From assembly GCF_965204195.1 (NCBI RefSeq), contig NZ_OZ241975.1, positions 3,038,001 through 3,102,000 on the forward strand: a stretch of 64,000 nucleotides of DNA, read 5' to 3'. Both the position numbers and the translations under genes were made by a program. Each line of letters opens with the position of its first letter. Within the stretch, counting starts at the first letter, position 1. Below the pieces are notes generated by a model that worked only from the letters and a program-made list of their open reading frames with translations, had not been told where the DNA came from and ran no database searches. Of this stretch, positions 17,497 through 27,038 are shown in pieces. Source of the stretch: Poriferisodalis sp965204195 (GTDB lineage: Bacteria; Actinomycetota; Acidimicrobiia; Acidimicrobiales; Poriferisodalaceae).

Positions 17497-17561
17497 CTGA
17501 GGGAGCCTAGGAGTCGCTCCCGACGCGGTGTGCCGACCGCCGGATGTCTAGCATCGCCGCG

Positions 17562-18389
17562 ATGTCAGAGGACCTTGCAGGCGACAGCACCGACAATCGC
17601 ACGCCGATAGACGACCCCAATGCGGCCGTGCTCTATGAGATCGCGGGTGGGGTGGCAACGATCACGCTGAATCGGCCCGACTACCGCAACGCGCTCAGCG
17701 TCGAGATCGTGAACGGCGTCGGCGATCACTTCGAAGCGGCACTGGCCGACCCTGGAGTGCGAGCGATCCTGTTCACCCATGTGGGCAACACGTTCTGCGC
17801 TGGTGCGGACCTGCGCGCCGCCCAGCCCGGTGTGCCCCAGCCGACGCTGCGCCACAACTTCGTGGAGATCCTCGAGAAGATCATGACCTGTGACAAGCCT
17901 GTGGTGGGCCGGCTGGCAGGTCATGTCACCGCCGGCGGCGTGGGTCTGGCTGCAGCGATGGACATCTCCATCGCCGCCGACGACGCCATCATCGGCTTCA
18001 CCGAGGTTCGCATCGGCGTGGCGCCCGCCGTGATCTCGGTGGTCTGCCTGCCGAAGCTGCGCCGTGCCGATGCCAGCGAGCTGTTCCTCGAGGGCGAACG
18101 GGTGCCTGCCCCCCGAGCAGCGGCGGCCGGGCTGATCAATCGAGCGGTGCCGCGCGACCTGCTCGACGACGAAGTGACGGCAACGCTGCGTCGCCTGGTG
18201 CGGGGCGGCCCCAACGCGCTGGCCAATACCAAGCAGCTCGTCACGAAGGTGCCGCAGATGCCCCGGGACGAGGCATGGGAGTGGACGGCCGAATTGAGCC
18301 AGCGGCTGTTCCAGAGCGACGAGGCAGCCGAGGGCATTGCCGCATTCCGCGAACGCCGCGACGCCGGCTGGGTCCCGCCCGAATCCTGA
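17562..18389 (+). CDS. Enoyl-CoA hydratase/isomerase family protein
   Basis: A 275-residue crotonase-fold protein. ITLNRPDYRNALS and NTFCAGADLRAAQ give the CoA-binding and first oxyanion-hole regions, and GHVTAGGVGLAAAMDISIAA gives the second. The usual catalytic Glu pair of true hydratases is not obvious, so it may be an isomerase or another crotonase. ATG codons at 17544 and 17562 are in frame and neither has a clear ribosome binding site; I use 17562. A second, different crotonase follows 44 bases downstream, so both may act in one acyl-CoA degradation route. Confidence 0.85.
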   Translation: MSEDLAGDSTDNRTPIDDPNAAVLYEIAGGVATITLNRPDYRNALSVEIVNGVGDHFEAALADPGVRAILFTHVGNTFCAGADLRAAQPGVPQPTLRHNFVEILEKIMTCDKPVVGRLAGHVTAGGVGLAAAMDISIAADDAIIGFTEVRIGVAPAVISVVCLPKLRRADASELFLEGERVPAPRAAAAGLINRAVPRDLLDDEVTATLRRLVRGGPNALANTKQLVTKVPQMPRDEAWEWTAELSQRLFQSDEAAEGIAAFRERRDAGWVPPES

Positions 18390-18433
18390 GAAGAGACGCA
18401 GCTGATCGGCTTCGGGCGATAGCGTCGGCCGCC

Positions 18434-19219
18434 GTGAGCGGGCAGGTGCATCTCGAACGCGACGGCCATGTGGGCCGCATCATTCTCGACCATCCGGAGC
18501 GGCACAACGCCATCAGCGCGCAGATGTGGAACGGCATCACCGACGCCGCGACCGAGCTGGAGAACGACCGCGAGATCCGGGTGGTGGTGATCCGCGGCGC
18601 CGGTGAGCGCGCGTTCGCGGCAGGCGCCGACATCAGCCAATTCGGCGAGCAGCGATCTGACGCAAGCGGCAACCGTGACTACGACGACACGACGTCGAGA
18701 GCGCACGCCTCGCTGCTGGGACTGTCCAAGCCGCTCATCGCTGCCATTCACGGCTATTGCATCGGCGGCGGTCTCGCGGTGGCCCTCACGGCCGACCTGC
18801 GCGTCGCTGCCGAGGATGCGCAGTTCACGATCCCCGCAGCCCGCCTCGGACTCGGCTACGGCGCAGCCGGCATCGGCACGCTGATGCGGCTGGTCGGGCC
18901 CTCCGCAGCCAAGCGCATCTTCTTCCTGGCCGACCGTTTCGGCGCGCAGGAAGCCCTGCAGATGGGTCTCGTCAACCGGGTAGTGCCCAAGGCGCACCTC
19001 GAGGCGTCCGTCACCGAGTGGACCGACCTCATCGGCCAGAACGCCCCGCTGACCATTGCTGCCGCCAAGGCGGCGCTGACCCAATGGCAGAAGCCGGAGT
19101 CTCAGCGTGACTTCACCGAGGTGGAGGCAATGATCCGGGCGTGCTTCGACAGCGAGGACTACCAAGAGGGCGTTGACGCGTTCATGAACAAGCGCCGACC
19201 CGAGTTCAAGGGCCGCTGA
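18434..19219 (+). CDS. Enoyl-CoA hydratase/isomerase family protein
   Basis: A 261-residue crotonase. It opens VSGQVHLERDGHVGRIILDH and shows ERAFAAGADISQF (first oxyanion-hole region), AAIHGYCIGGGLAVALTADL (second) and AARLGLGYGAAGIGTLMRLV. It differs clearly from the upstream crotonase, so the two are not a recent duplication. It should act on an acyl-CoA thioester as hydratase or isomerase in the cytoplasm; the substrate is unknown. The start is the GTG at 18434. The open frame upstream of it is the end of the preceding gene in another frame. Confidence 0.87.
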   Translation: MSGQVHLERDGHVGRIILDHPERHNAISAQMWNGITDAATELENDREIRVVVIRGAGERAFAAGADISQFGEQRSDASGNRDYDDTTSRAHASLLGLSKPLIAAIHGYCIGGGLAVALTADLRVAAEDAQFTIPAARLGLGYGAAGIGTLMRLVGPSAAKRIFFLADRFGAQEALQMGLVNRVVPKAHLEASVTEWTDLIGQNAPLTIAAAKAALTQWQKPESQRDFTEVEAMIRACFDSEDYQEGVDAFMNKRRPEFKGR

Positions 19220-19250
19220 GCGAATCTCGGCGCCGCGTGAGAGTCGCGTC

Positions 19251-20351
19251 TCAGCGAGGGCTGCTCTGATCGCCCAATCGATCCCCCGCCATGTCGGCTA
19301 CGAGTTCGAGGTAGGTGCTCAGGCGCTCGGCTGCGAGTTCACCGGATTGCACCGCAGCAATGACTGCGCAATCTGGCTCGACCGTGTGCGAGCAATCGGC
19401 AAAGCGGCAGTGCTGAGCGAGCTCCGTGACATCACCGAACGTCTGCGCCAGGCCGTCGAGCACCGTCGCCCCTGCCGGGAGGCCCAGATCGCCGCTCCAG
19501 GGGATCAGATCCTGCAAGCCCGGGGTGTCGACGAATGTCCCCCCGTCGGGTCCGCCGACCGGAACGAGCTGGCGCCGCACTGTCGTGTGCCGTCCGCGGC
19601 CGTCTGGACTCAGCGGGGCGACTGGCACCACATCGGCTCCGGCGAGCTGGTTGACCAGCGACGACTTGCCGACCCCGGACGGTCCACTGAGCGCGACCGT
19701 CGCGCCGTCGCCGGCCAGGGCGCCGAGGCTGTCGAGCCCGCGGCCGTCGAGCGCGCTGGTTGCCAGGATCGGCACGTCCGCCGCTGCGGAGCCGAGCCGC
19801 CGTCGCAGCGCATCGACGGTCGCCTCGTATTCGGCGTTCGACACCGTGTCGATCTTGTTCACGACGATCACGGGTCGAGCGCCACCGCCGAATGCCGCTG
19901 TCAGATACCACTCGATCCGGTGGCCGATTCCGACGCTCGGTGTCGCCGATCCAGCCGTGTCCGCCAGAGCAGCACCGCTGGCAAATGCGGGCGTCATCAC
20001 CACCGCAAGCACATCGGCATTCGCTGCCACCAATTGCGGTTTCGCGTGCGGTCCCGCAGCGCGCCGGCACAGCAGCGAACTGCGGTCCAGCACGCTGGTG
20101 ATCGCCACACGGCGGTCATGCCGTGCTTCGAGCGTCCGGACAACCCAGTCGCCGACCGTCGGATAGTCGAATGGCGTGCGGGCCGCCCGGCGCATGGCCG
20201 CATCGAGCGCTCCGATCATCGCACCGGCGTCGTCGACGAGTTCGTAGGCGCCGCGATGCTCGACCGCGACCCGGCTCACGCCATGACCCGGCGGAACCTG
20301 CGGCACAACAGCTCGGCGCTGCCAACCGAGCTGCGCAGTACTGTCACTCAC
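19251..20351 (-). CDS. rsgA: RsgA ribosome small-subunit maturation GTPase
   Basis: A 366-residue circularly permuted GTPase that acts in 30S subunit maturation. An N-terminal OB-like region with RVAITSVLDRSSLLCRRAAG is followed by the permuted G motifs: NKID (G4), ALDGRGLDSL (G5 region), SGPSGVGKSSLVNQL (G1) and FVDTPGLQDL (G3). The C-terminal zinc-binding helical domain has CRFADCSHTVEPDCAV with the Cys/His ligands. The GTG at 20351 lies 8 bases inside the upstream substrate-binding protein gene, so the two are translationally coupled although functionally unrelated. Confidence 0.93.
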   Translation of the reverse strand: MSDSTAQLGWQRRAVVPQVPPGHGVSRVAVEHRGAYELVDDAGAMIGALDAAMRRAARTPFDYPTVGDWVVRTLEARHDRRVAITSVLDRSSLLCRRAAGPHAKPQLVAANADVLAVVMTPAFASGAALADTAGSATPSVGIGHRIEWYLTAAFGGGARPVIVVNKIDTVSNAEYEATVDALRRRLGSAAADVPILATSALDGRGLDSLGALAGDGATVALSGPSGVGKSSLVNQLAGADVVPVAPLSPDGRGRHTTVRRQLVPVGGPDGGTFVDTPGLQDLIPWSGDLGLPAGATVLDGLAQTFGDVTELAQHCRFADCSHTVEPDCAVIAAVQSGELAAERLSTYLELVADMAGDRLGDQSSPR

Positions 20352-22179
20352 GGCGCAGCCACACCTCGTCGTAGCGACCCACGCCGAGTCGTTGCCCTTC
20401 GACCAGGCTGCCGTCGGGAAGCGACATCCGCCCCAGCCCGGCCACATCCGCCGTCGCCGCTACGACGCTCGACGAGTAGGCCAGGAACACGTAGGGGGCT
20501 TCGTTGGCGAGTTCGGTCATGAACTGTGCAACGGCGTCGCGCCGGTCGTCTCCCGCATCAGTCGACTTGATCAGGCTCACCAGGGCGCTTAAGTGCTCGC
20601 CGGTGACGTTGGATGCGTTCAGCGGCGTGGTTCGCACCGGGCCGACGGCGGCCGATGCCAACACCGCGGGGTCAGACTCGCCGCCGACGCGCCAGCACGT
20701 TGCGCCGAAGTCGCCGGCAAAGGAGGGGCTCTGGACCACCGAACCCATGACCCGGCTGATGAGCCCCGTGCGGGCCAGCGTCTCGACGTCGACGTCGATG
20801 AGATCGGTGCTCTCCCACTGGCGTTCCAGTTCGGCGGTCATACGGCCGAGGGCGAGGTCGTCGGTGCACAGCACCCTGACCCGCACAGGCTCGCCGGGAT
20901 CCCGGCCGTCAGAGCGTTCGGGATCCTCCGTGTACTCACGCAGCAGCGAATGGGCGCGCTCGGCGTCATGGGTCGGCCAGGCCGCTGCGACCTCCTCCGA
21001 GTACCAGATGCTTGCCGGCGACCACCACTGCGTCGCGGCCAGCCAGTCGACGTCTGGGCCGAGTGCAGAGACAAGCCGGGATTGGTCGGCGGCAGCCAGC
21101 AACGCTCGCCGTACGCGGATGTCGTCGAGCGGGGCGCGCAGCAGGTTGAACAGCACCACTCCTGCGTTGTCGTCGAATCGCTGGACGGCAGTGAGCCGAC
21201 GGCCGCCGCCGTCAGTTGCCGCGGCGACCGCCGTGGACAGCTCGGCCGATCTTGACGTCAGGATGTCGCCGCGGCCGTCGAGCAGTGCTTCGAGACGCTG
21301 GCGCTCGTCAGGAATCTCGGTGAAGACGATGTCGTCGGCCCAAGGCAGTGTCGAGCCGTCCGCGGCTGTGCGCCAGTAGTCGGGGTTTGCCTCCAAGACC
21401 GCCGGCTCCCCCACCGACCAGCGCCGGAAAACGAACGGCCCGGTGCCGACCGGCGCTCTGGCGAAGGTCTCCGGCTCGGCCTCGGCGGCGACGATCGAGA
21501 AGACCCGCCCGACGGGGCCAGCCAGTGCAGCGGGAAGACCGGCGTTGGGTTCGCCCACTTCGATGACCAGCGTGAGCTCGTCGACGAGGATGACCGAGGT
21601 GATGCGAGCCTCCCGCAGGTGGCTGCTGCTGGCTCTACCTGAGCGCAGGTAGTCATCGATGCCGGTCTTGACCGTGAGCGCGTCCAGCGGCTCGCCGTCG
21701 GTGAAGGTGATACCCGGCCGCAGCCTGACCGTCCATCGCTGCAATGAAGGGTCCGCGGACACCGACTCCGCCAGCCAGGGTTCCACCGATCCGTCGGGCG
21801 CCACGACGGTGAGCGTCTCGAGCACATGGTCGAGCACATTGCGGCACGACCATGCGCAGACGTGATCCCACGGTGTCCAGCCGGTGATGGGCGTGGGATC
21901 GGCAGCCAGCAGCACGCGCAGCGTGCCCCCCCGGCGTGGGGACGCGTCGGTACCTGACGGATCCTCCGGTGCGGTTCTGCGGATTGACTGCGTGGTAGCT
22001 GGCGGAGTCTCTCCCGTCGCGTCGGATGCGCCGCCGATCGTCGCGGGAGCAGCAGGGACTTCAGGTGCCTCGTCGACTGCCGGATTGCACGAGGTCGCCA
22101 GCAGCAGAGCCGTCGCAAGGGCGGCCGCGCCGGATCGCCAGCGTCTCAGGAGCCCGGGCCCTTGCCGCTGGAGGCCCAT
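20344..22179 (-). CDS. Lipoprotein, family 5 (peptide/nickel) ABC substrate-binding protein
   Basis: A 611-residue secreted lipoprotein. From the ATG at 22179 there is a basic n-region, a hydrophobic core and the lipobox LLLATSC with the modified Cys at about residue 31. A Pro/Thr/Ala-rich linker follows, then the SBP_bac_5 fold with GGTLRVLL, WTVRLRPGITFTDGEPL, FARAPVGTGPFVF and the DDIRVRRALLAAAD region. Such proteins bind oligopeptides, nickel or other solutes for an ABC importer. No permease or ATPase gene is adjacent, so the transporter is encoded elsewhere or the protein works alone. Codons between 22260 and 22179 look untranslated. Confidence 0.85.
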   Translation of the reverse strand: MGLQRQGPGLLRRWRSGAAALATALLLATSCNPAVDEAPEVPAAPATIGGASDATGETPPATTQSIRRTAPEDPSGTDASPRRGGTLRVLLAADPTPITGWTPWDHVCAWSCRNVLDHVLETLTVVAPDGSVEPWLAESVSADPSLQRWTVRLRPGITFTDGEPLDALTVKTGIDDYLRSGRASSSHLREARITSVILVDELTLVIEVGEPNAGLPAALAGPVGRVFSIVAAEAEPETFARAPVGTGPFVFRRWSVGEPAVLEANPDYWRTAADGSTLPWADDIVFTEIPDERQRLEALLDGRGDILTSRSAELSTAVAAATDGGGRRLTAVQRFDDNAGVVLFNLLRAPLDDIRVRRALLAAADQSRLVSALGPDVDWLAATQWWSPASIWYSEEVAAAWPTHDAERAHSLLREYTEDPERSDGRDPGEPVRVRVLCTDDLALGRMTAELERQWESTDLIDVDVETLARTGLISRVMGSVVQSPSFAGDFGATCWRVGGESDPAVLASAAVGPVRTTPLNASNVTGEHLSALVSLIKSTDAGDDRRDAVAQFMTELANEAPYVFLAYSSSVVAATADVAGLGRMSLPDGSLVEGQRLGVGRYDEVWLRRE

Positions 22180-22363
22180 GAACGCGTCCTGGCGTTTGTG
22201 CCGTGCACCGTTGCTGACGCTAGTGGCGCGATGATCAAGGCCAATTGCGGCTAGGTGCATGAGCGCCTTCGTGTCGCAGCCCCTAGCTAGACATTGAGCA
22301 GCGCAACTTGGTTCGTCGCGTTCGCAGGAAGCGCACGCCGGCCACCTTCAAGGAGTGAGCCAT

Positions 22364-23605
22364 ATGTCCACCGGTCTTGCGGTCGTGCTCGGAGTGATAG
22401 TCGGTCTGGTCGCCGGTGCGAGTGCCGTATGGGCCGTGCTGTCCCGCCGCCTAGCCAATGAGAAGGTCAAGCGCGAGCGGCTCACGGGCGACATCGCCGA
22501 ACGTGACCTTGAGCTGGCCAGGACAGGAGCCGCTCAGGAAGCGCAGCGTGGCCTGGAGGAAACACGTTCGGAGCTAACCGAGCAGTTCAAGGGCATTGCC
22601 GCACAGATAACGGCATCGAACCGGGACGCGTTTCTCAAGGAGCTCGACTTGCTGACGAGCCGCCAGACCAAGGAAGCGGAGAAGAATGTCAGACAGCTTC
22701 TCGATCCTGTTCATGCCGATCTACGCGACTTGCGCAAGCACGTCGATCGAGCCGAGAACGCTCGCGAGAGTCTTGCAAGCGAAACGCAGCAGCTGCGTCA
22801 GGTGCTCGGCGACTCTCGGATGCGTGGGGCGTGGGGCGAACAAGGGCTCCAACGAATCGTGGAGCTGGCAGGACTGCGGGAGCGGGTCGACTTCGTGACC
22901 CAGACCGCCATCGGTGCTGACTCGCAATTGCGCCCCGACATGGTCGTTCATCTTCCAGACGATGTGGACGTGGTGATTGACGCCAAGGCACCCCTAGACG
23001 CGTACAAGCGGGCGATCGAAACCAACGACGAACGAGAACGCGACGAGTACTTGCGTCAACATGCGGAAGCCCTCAGGAGCCGTGCCAAGGAGTTGGGCGA
23101 TCGCAACTACGCGAACTCCCTAGAGAACGCTCCCGAATTCGTATTGATGTATGTGCCGACCGATCCGATCTTGGACGCGGCGATCGACGCAAGGGAAGAC
23201 ATCTGGGAAGAGGCCTGGACTAAGCACCGCGTCCTGATTACCAGTCCGAGCCTCTTGATCGCTGTACTGAAGTCGGTGGCGTTCGCATGGAAACGGCGCA
23301 GTGTCGAAGAGAATGCCAAGCAGATCGCACAACTTGGCCAGAGGCTTTACGAACGCCTAGGCACCCACATCTCCCATCTCGAACGTGTCGGGACCAATCT
23401 CGGGAGGGCGGTCACCGCGTACAACCGGAGTGTTGCTTCGCTCGAGGGCCGGGTGCTGGTCACTGCTAGAGAATTCGACAAGCTGGGGGCGGTCGAAGCT
23501 GGCACTGAAATGCCGGATTTGGAACAACTCGAAGCCGGAGTACGGCCGCTTACGGCACCGGAACGTCGTGCAATTGAGGAAGCCGACGAACGTGAGACGC
23601 CCTAG
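22364..23605 (+). CDS. rmuC: RmuC family DNA recombination protein
   Basis: A 413-residue protein with one N-terminal membrane helix (residues ~4-26), a long charged coiled coil (to about residue 145) and the RmuC nuclease-fold domain. The domain contains MRGAWGEQGLQRIVELAGL, RPDMVVHLPDDVDVVIDAKA with the restriction-like DxK residues, and MYVPTDPILDAAID. E. coli RmuC limits recombination at inverted repeats; its biochemistry is little known. The ATG at 22364 follows AAGGAG at good spacing. G+C looks lower than in flanking genes. The stop TAG shares the palindrome CTAG with the stop of the convergent next gene. Confidence 0.9.
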   Translation: MSTGLAVVLGVIVGLVAGASAVWAVLSRRLANEKVKRERLTGDIAERDLELARTGAAQEAQRGLEETRSELTEQFKGIAAQITASNRDAFLKELDLLTSRQTKEAEKNVRQLLDPVHADLRDLRKHVDRAENARESLASETQQLRQVLGDSRMRGAWGEQGLQRIVELAGLRERVDFVTQTAIGADSQLRPDMVVHLPDDVDVVIDAKAPLDAYKRAIETNDERERDEYLRQHAEALRSRAKELGDRNYANSLENAPEFVLMYVPTDPILDAAIDAREDIWEEAWTKHRVLITSPSLLIAVLKSVAFAWKRRSVEENAKQIAQLGQRLYERLGTHISHLERVGTNLGRAVTAYNRSVASLEGRVLVTAREFDKLGAVEAGTEMPDLEQLEAGVRPLTAPERRAIEEADERETP

Positions 23606-25938
23606 TTGTTCGAGGACGATGCGTCGGTGATGGCTTGCCAGACGCGCTGGGGGGTGAGCGGCATGTCGATGTGGCGGATCCCCAGGTGGGCGACGGCGTC
23701 GACGACAGCGTTCTGGACGGCGGGCGTGGCGCCGACAGTGCCCGACTCGCCGATGCCCTTGGCGCCGAGCGGATTGATGTGCGTGGGCGTCTCGAGCACC
23801 ACGCGGTCGAAGAACGGCAGCTCTGCCGCAGAGATGATCGGGTAGTCGGCGAAGTTCCCGGTGAGCGGGTTGCCGTCGGGGTCGTAGACGAACTCCTCGT
23901 ACAGCGCCTGGGCCGCACCTTGTGCGAGTCCTCCGTGCACCTGCCCGGCTGCAAGCAGCGGGTTGAGGATGGTGCCGGCATCGTCGCAGGCCACGAGCCG
24001 GCGAAGCTCCACCTCGCCGGTGTGGCGGTCGACCTCCACCACGGCGACATGGGTGCCGAAGGGGAACGTGGGTGCTTCGGAGTCGAACACCTCCTCGGCA
24101 TGCAGCAGGCGCGGCCCCGCAGCCCTGTCGCCGTCCGAAGTGCCGTCGCTCTCTGACGCCTCGGCGGCCGACGCGAGGTGTTCGGCGATCGCCGTCCAGC
24201 CCACTGACACCGCCGGCGTGCCCACGACATGGAAAGCGCCGGCCCCGGTGTCGAGCGTGATGTCCGCTGGGTCGGCTTCCAGCAGGGTCGCCGCCACCGA
24301 TCGGGCCTGATCGACCAGCGTGCCGGAGGCTTCCCAGATGGCCGTACCTGCCAGCTGCACCGAACGTGAGCCGCCGGTCACCTCGCCGCGGGGCACCTCG
24401 TCGGTGTCGCCATGGACGATGTCGATGCTCTCCATCGGCACGCCGGTGCGGTCGGAGATGAGCATGGCCCACGAGGTGTGGTGGCCCTGCCCGTACGGCG
24501 ATGAGCCGGTGCGAGCCACGATGCGACCGCCCGCAAGCAGTTCGACTGCCCCGTACTCGGAGCGTCCGATGCCTGCGGTGCGCTCGACGTAGGTCGCCAA
24601 TCCGATGCCGAGCAGCTTGTCGTCGCCGTCCGCACGGCGGCGGGCCTGCTCTGCACGCAACTCGCCGTACCCGGCCGCGTCGAGCGCAGCATCCAGGCTG
24701 GCTTCGTAGGCGCCGGTGTCGTAGGGCATGCCGGTGCGGGTAGTGAGCGGGAAGACTTCCGGTTGCAAGAAGTTCTTCCGGCGCACCTCGGCGGGGTCCA
24801 TGCCGATCTCGGCGGCGAAGACGTCGACGGCACGTTCGATGGCCGCCGCCGCTTCGGGCCGGCCGGCGCCGCGGTAGGGACCGGTCGGCGTGGTGTTGGT
24901 GAGCACCGAGACCGAGGTGAAGCCCAGCGTGGCGATGTCGTAGCAGCCCGCGAGCATCGCCCGACCGTTGTTCGGCAGCGCCGCGCCCATGTTCCCGTAG
25001 GCGCCGGCCTGCTGGACTACGTGCACCGCAAATGCTGTGATGCGCCCGTCGCGGGTGCCGCCGATGCGGCAGTACTGGATCTGCCCGCGGCCGTGCACGA
25101 GACCGACCATGTCGTCTGTGCGCGAGGGCACCCACATGACTGGCCTGCCGGTGCGTGCTGCCAGCCAACCCAGCAGCGCTTCCTCGGGATGCGGCCGGGC
25201 CTTGGCCCCGAAGCTCCCTCCCACGTCGCGCGAGAGCACACGCATCTGGGACCGGTCGAGTTCGAGCATCTTGGCGAGACCGGCGCGTACCGGGTGGGGT
25301 CCTTGGCCGGCGTTGACATGGTGCAGGCGTCCGTCGTCGGCCCAGCGGCTCGCCGCAACGCGCGGTTCCAGCGGGCACGGTGCGATGCGGTTGTTGATCG
25401 TGCGGACCTCGGCGACCGCTTCGCATGAGTCGAAATCGGCCTGCTCGTCATCGAGCGACATGCGGATGACGACGTTCGGTTCGGCCATGCCGTCGAACAG
25501 CGCCGGGCCCTCCAGCGCTTCTTCAGGATCGACGAGCGCCAGCAGCGGCTCGTAGTCAACGATGACCAACTCCGCTGCGTCGATCGCCGCGGCCGGGCTG
25601 TCCGCCACCACGACGGCGACGGGCTCGCCCACGAACCTCACCCGGCCCGCAGCCAGCATCGGGCGCACGATGGCCGCGTCGAACGCTGGGTTCGGCGACG
25701 GGTAGGGCGCCAGATTGACATCGGCTGCCGTGACGACATCGACCACACCGGGCGCGCTGCGGGCCGCGCTCACATCGATGCTGCTGATCTCGGCGTGGGG
25801 AACCGTTGACGTCACGTAACAGGCGTGCGCCATGGGTTCCCAGTCGGCGTCGGCGGTGAGATTGGCGACGAACTGTCCCTGGCCGCGCAATAGCGACTCG
25901 TCCTCGCGCCGGACGACAGATGTTCCTCGCAATGACAT
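23602..25938 (-). CDS. Xanthine dehydrogenase family molybdopterin-binding large subunit
   Basis: A 778-residue molybdenum hydroxylase large subunit. N-terminal ald_Xan_dh domain: GQGQFVANL and RFVGEPVAVVVAD. Molybdopterin-binding half: RDVGGSFGAKARPHPEEAL, PTGPYRGAGRPEAAAAIERA, GSSPYGQGHHTSWAML and GAKGIGESGTVGATPAVQNA, whose Glu (GES) is the expected active-site base. The YRGAGR loop is the type seen in form II CoxL-like proteins and lacks the Cys of true CO dehydrogenase (AYRCSFR), so CO oxidation is unlikely; substrate unknown. No FAD or 2Fe-2S subunit gene is adjacent. It lies 57 bases after paaC on the same strand and may be cotranscribed. GGAGC precedes the ATG at 25938. Confidence 0.9.
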   Translation of the reverse strand: MSLRGTSVVRREDESLLRGQGQFVANLTADADWEPMAHACYVTSTVPHAEISSIDVSAARSAPGVVDVVTAADVNLAPYPSPNPAFDAAIVRPMLAAGRVRFVGEPVAVVVADSPAAAIDAAELVIVDYEPLLALVDPEEALEGPALFDGMAEPNVVIRMSLDDEQADFDSCEAVAEVRTINNRIAPCPLEPRVAASRWADDGRLHHVNAGQGPHPVRAGLAKMLELDRSQMRVLSRDVGGSFGAKARPHPEEALLGWLAARTGRPVMWVPSRTDDMVGLVHGRGQIQYCRIGGTRDGRITAFAVHVVQQAGAYGNMGAALPNNGRAMLAGCYDIATLGFTSVSVLTNTTPTGPYRGAGRPEAAAAIERAVDVFAAEIGMDPAEVRRKNFLQPEVFPLTTRTGMPYDTGAYEASLDAALDAAGYGELRAEQARRRADGDDKLLGIGLATYVERTAGIGRSEYGAVELLAGGRIVARTGSSPYGQGHHTSWAMLISDRTGVPMESIDIVHGDTDEVPRGEVTGGSRSVQLAGTAIWEASGTLVDQARSVAATLLEADPADITLDTGAGAFHVVGTPAVSVGWTAIAEHLASAAEASESDGTSDGDRAAGPRLLHAEEVFDSEAPTFPFGTHVAVVEVDRHTGEVELRRLVACDDAGTILNPLLAAGQVHGGLAQGAAQALYEEFVYDPDGNPLTGNFADYPIISAAELPFFDRVVLETPTHINPLGAKGIGESGTVGATPAVQNAVVDAVAHLGIRHIDMPLTPQRVWQAITDASSSNN

Positions 25939-25995
25939 GAATCAGCTCCGATTGCCCGTCTGAGATCCCAAACCCCGGCGATTGTGGCAGAGGAG

Positions 25996-26769
25996 CTACC
26001 AGCGCGCCGTCGGATCCAGCGAGAGCACCTCGACCATTTCGGCGTGCAGAGCCGCAAAGTGCGCTGAGCGCTGACCTGCACGGCCGCTCGCCGATGCCGG
26101 GGTGGCGCCGTCAGCGGGCCACTGCGGTTGGTACCCCACGCTCGCCACAGCATCGTCGACCGCTGACTGCCACTCGGCGCGCTGGTCGCTCAAGGGGCGA
26201 GCCACGATGCCCGCAGCAACGAGGTCATCGGCAGAGCAGTCCGGCGGCAACTCGAACAGCTCACACGCCAACGGCGTGAATTGATCGAACAGCGGGAGCA
26301 GCTGCGTACAGCCTGCCTCGGTGCGCAGCAGCCGTGACAGCAACCCAGAAGCGTGGCGCAGATGCGACCGTTCCTCGGCCAGGGCTCGGCGCGCAACGGC
26401 ACCGAGCGCTTCCCACGACGAGTCCGCGAGCGCCGCCCAGCGGACAGTCTCCGCGGTGTCGTACAGGAAGTGCCGGACCAGGGTTTCGCCCCAGTCGCGG
26501 CACGGCAACTCGGTGAGGTGCGCGCTGCGGTACTCGTGCGCCTGGCGTCCATAGGCCAGCGCGTCGACGTCGTCGCCGAGCAGCCCGTACAGCGCCCGAG
26601 CATGACCCAACTCGTCCTGGCTGATCGACGTGAGGGCAAGGTCCTCCTCGAGGAACGGGCCGACAGCGATCCACCACGCCAGGTTCTGACCGATGCACAG
26701 CTCGTCATCGGCGAGCGCCAGCACCATCTCGCGCGCGCCGTCCATGCCTTCCGGAACCGAGTCGGTCAT
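25996..26769 (-). CDS. paaC: PaaC, phenylacetyl-CoA epoxidase structural subunit
   Basis: A 257-residue ferritin-like helical protein. The family opening DDELCIGQNLAWWIAVGPFL is clear, followed by LTSISQDELGHARALY and EERSHLRHASGLLSRLL. PaaC pairs with the catalytic PaaA in the multicomponent epoxidase that converts phenylacetyl-CoA to its 1,2-epoxide, and lacks the full di-iron site. The ATG at 26769 overlaps the paaB stop as ATGA, so it belongs to the paaA-D-B-C operon. Confidence 0.9.
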   Translation of the reverse strand: MTDSVPEGMDGAREMVLALADDELCIGQNLAWWIAVGPFLEEDLALTSISQDELGHARALYGLLGDDVDALAYGRQAHEYRSAHLTELPCRDWGETLVRHFLYDTAETVRWAALADSSWEALGAVARRALAEERSHLRHASGLLSRLLRTEAGCTQLLPLFDQFTPLACELFELPPDCSADDLVAAGIVARPLSDQRAEWQSAVDDAVASVGYQPQWPADGATPASASGRAGQRSAHFAALHAEMVEVLSLDPTARW

Positions 26770-27038
26770 GAGGCGGACTGGTCTCCGGCCTGCCGCAGAT
26801 CCCGCAACAGCGCTCCGTCATTGTGGCGGTGAGGACGGTCTGCCATCTCGAGCTCGACGGGGTCGGCGACCAGCAGGTCCTCGCGGGCCACCACCCACAT
26901 CTGGTCTCCCTCGGAGCGCCGGGTGTAGCAGTCGCGGGCAAAGCTGAGGGCCAGATCGTCGTCGGGTGCTTCGAGCGCGCCCACGTGGGTGAACGGATCC
27001 TTGCCGGGACGCTTGAGGAACACCTCGTAGGTCTTCAT
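26766..27038 (-). CDS. paaB: PaaB, phenylacetyl-CoA epoxidase small subunit
   Basis: A 90-residue protein opening MKTYEVFLKRPGKDPFTHVG, with EAPDDDLALSFARDCYTRR and EGDQMWVVARED as in PaaB proteins, which link PaaAC heterodimers into the active complex. Its length is near the family norm. The ATG at 27038 overlaps the stop of paaD (ATGA) and its own stop overlaps paaC, so the four paa genes are read as one coupled unit. Confidence 0.9.
   Translation of the reverse strand: MKTYEVFLKRPGKDPFTHVGALEAPDDDLALSFARDCYTRRSEGDQMWVVAREDLLVADPVELEMADRPHRHNDGALLRDLRQAGDQSAS

Noticed and set aside
23357..25426. 689-residue minus-strand frame overlapping the molybdenum hydroxylase and rmuC
   Set aside because: Arg/His-rich shadow in an alternative frame; both real genes are firmly identified.
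23602..25938. Assignment of the molybdenum hydroxylase as carbon monoxide dehydrogenase CoxL
   Set aside because: The active-site loop reads PYRGAGR, without the Cys of form I CoxL, and coxM/coxS are absent.
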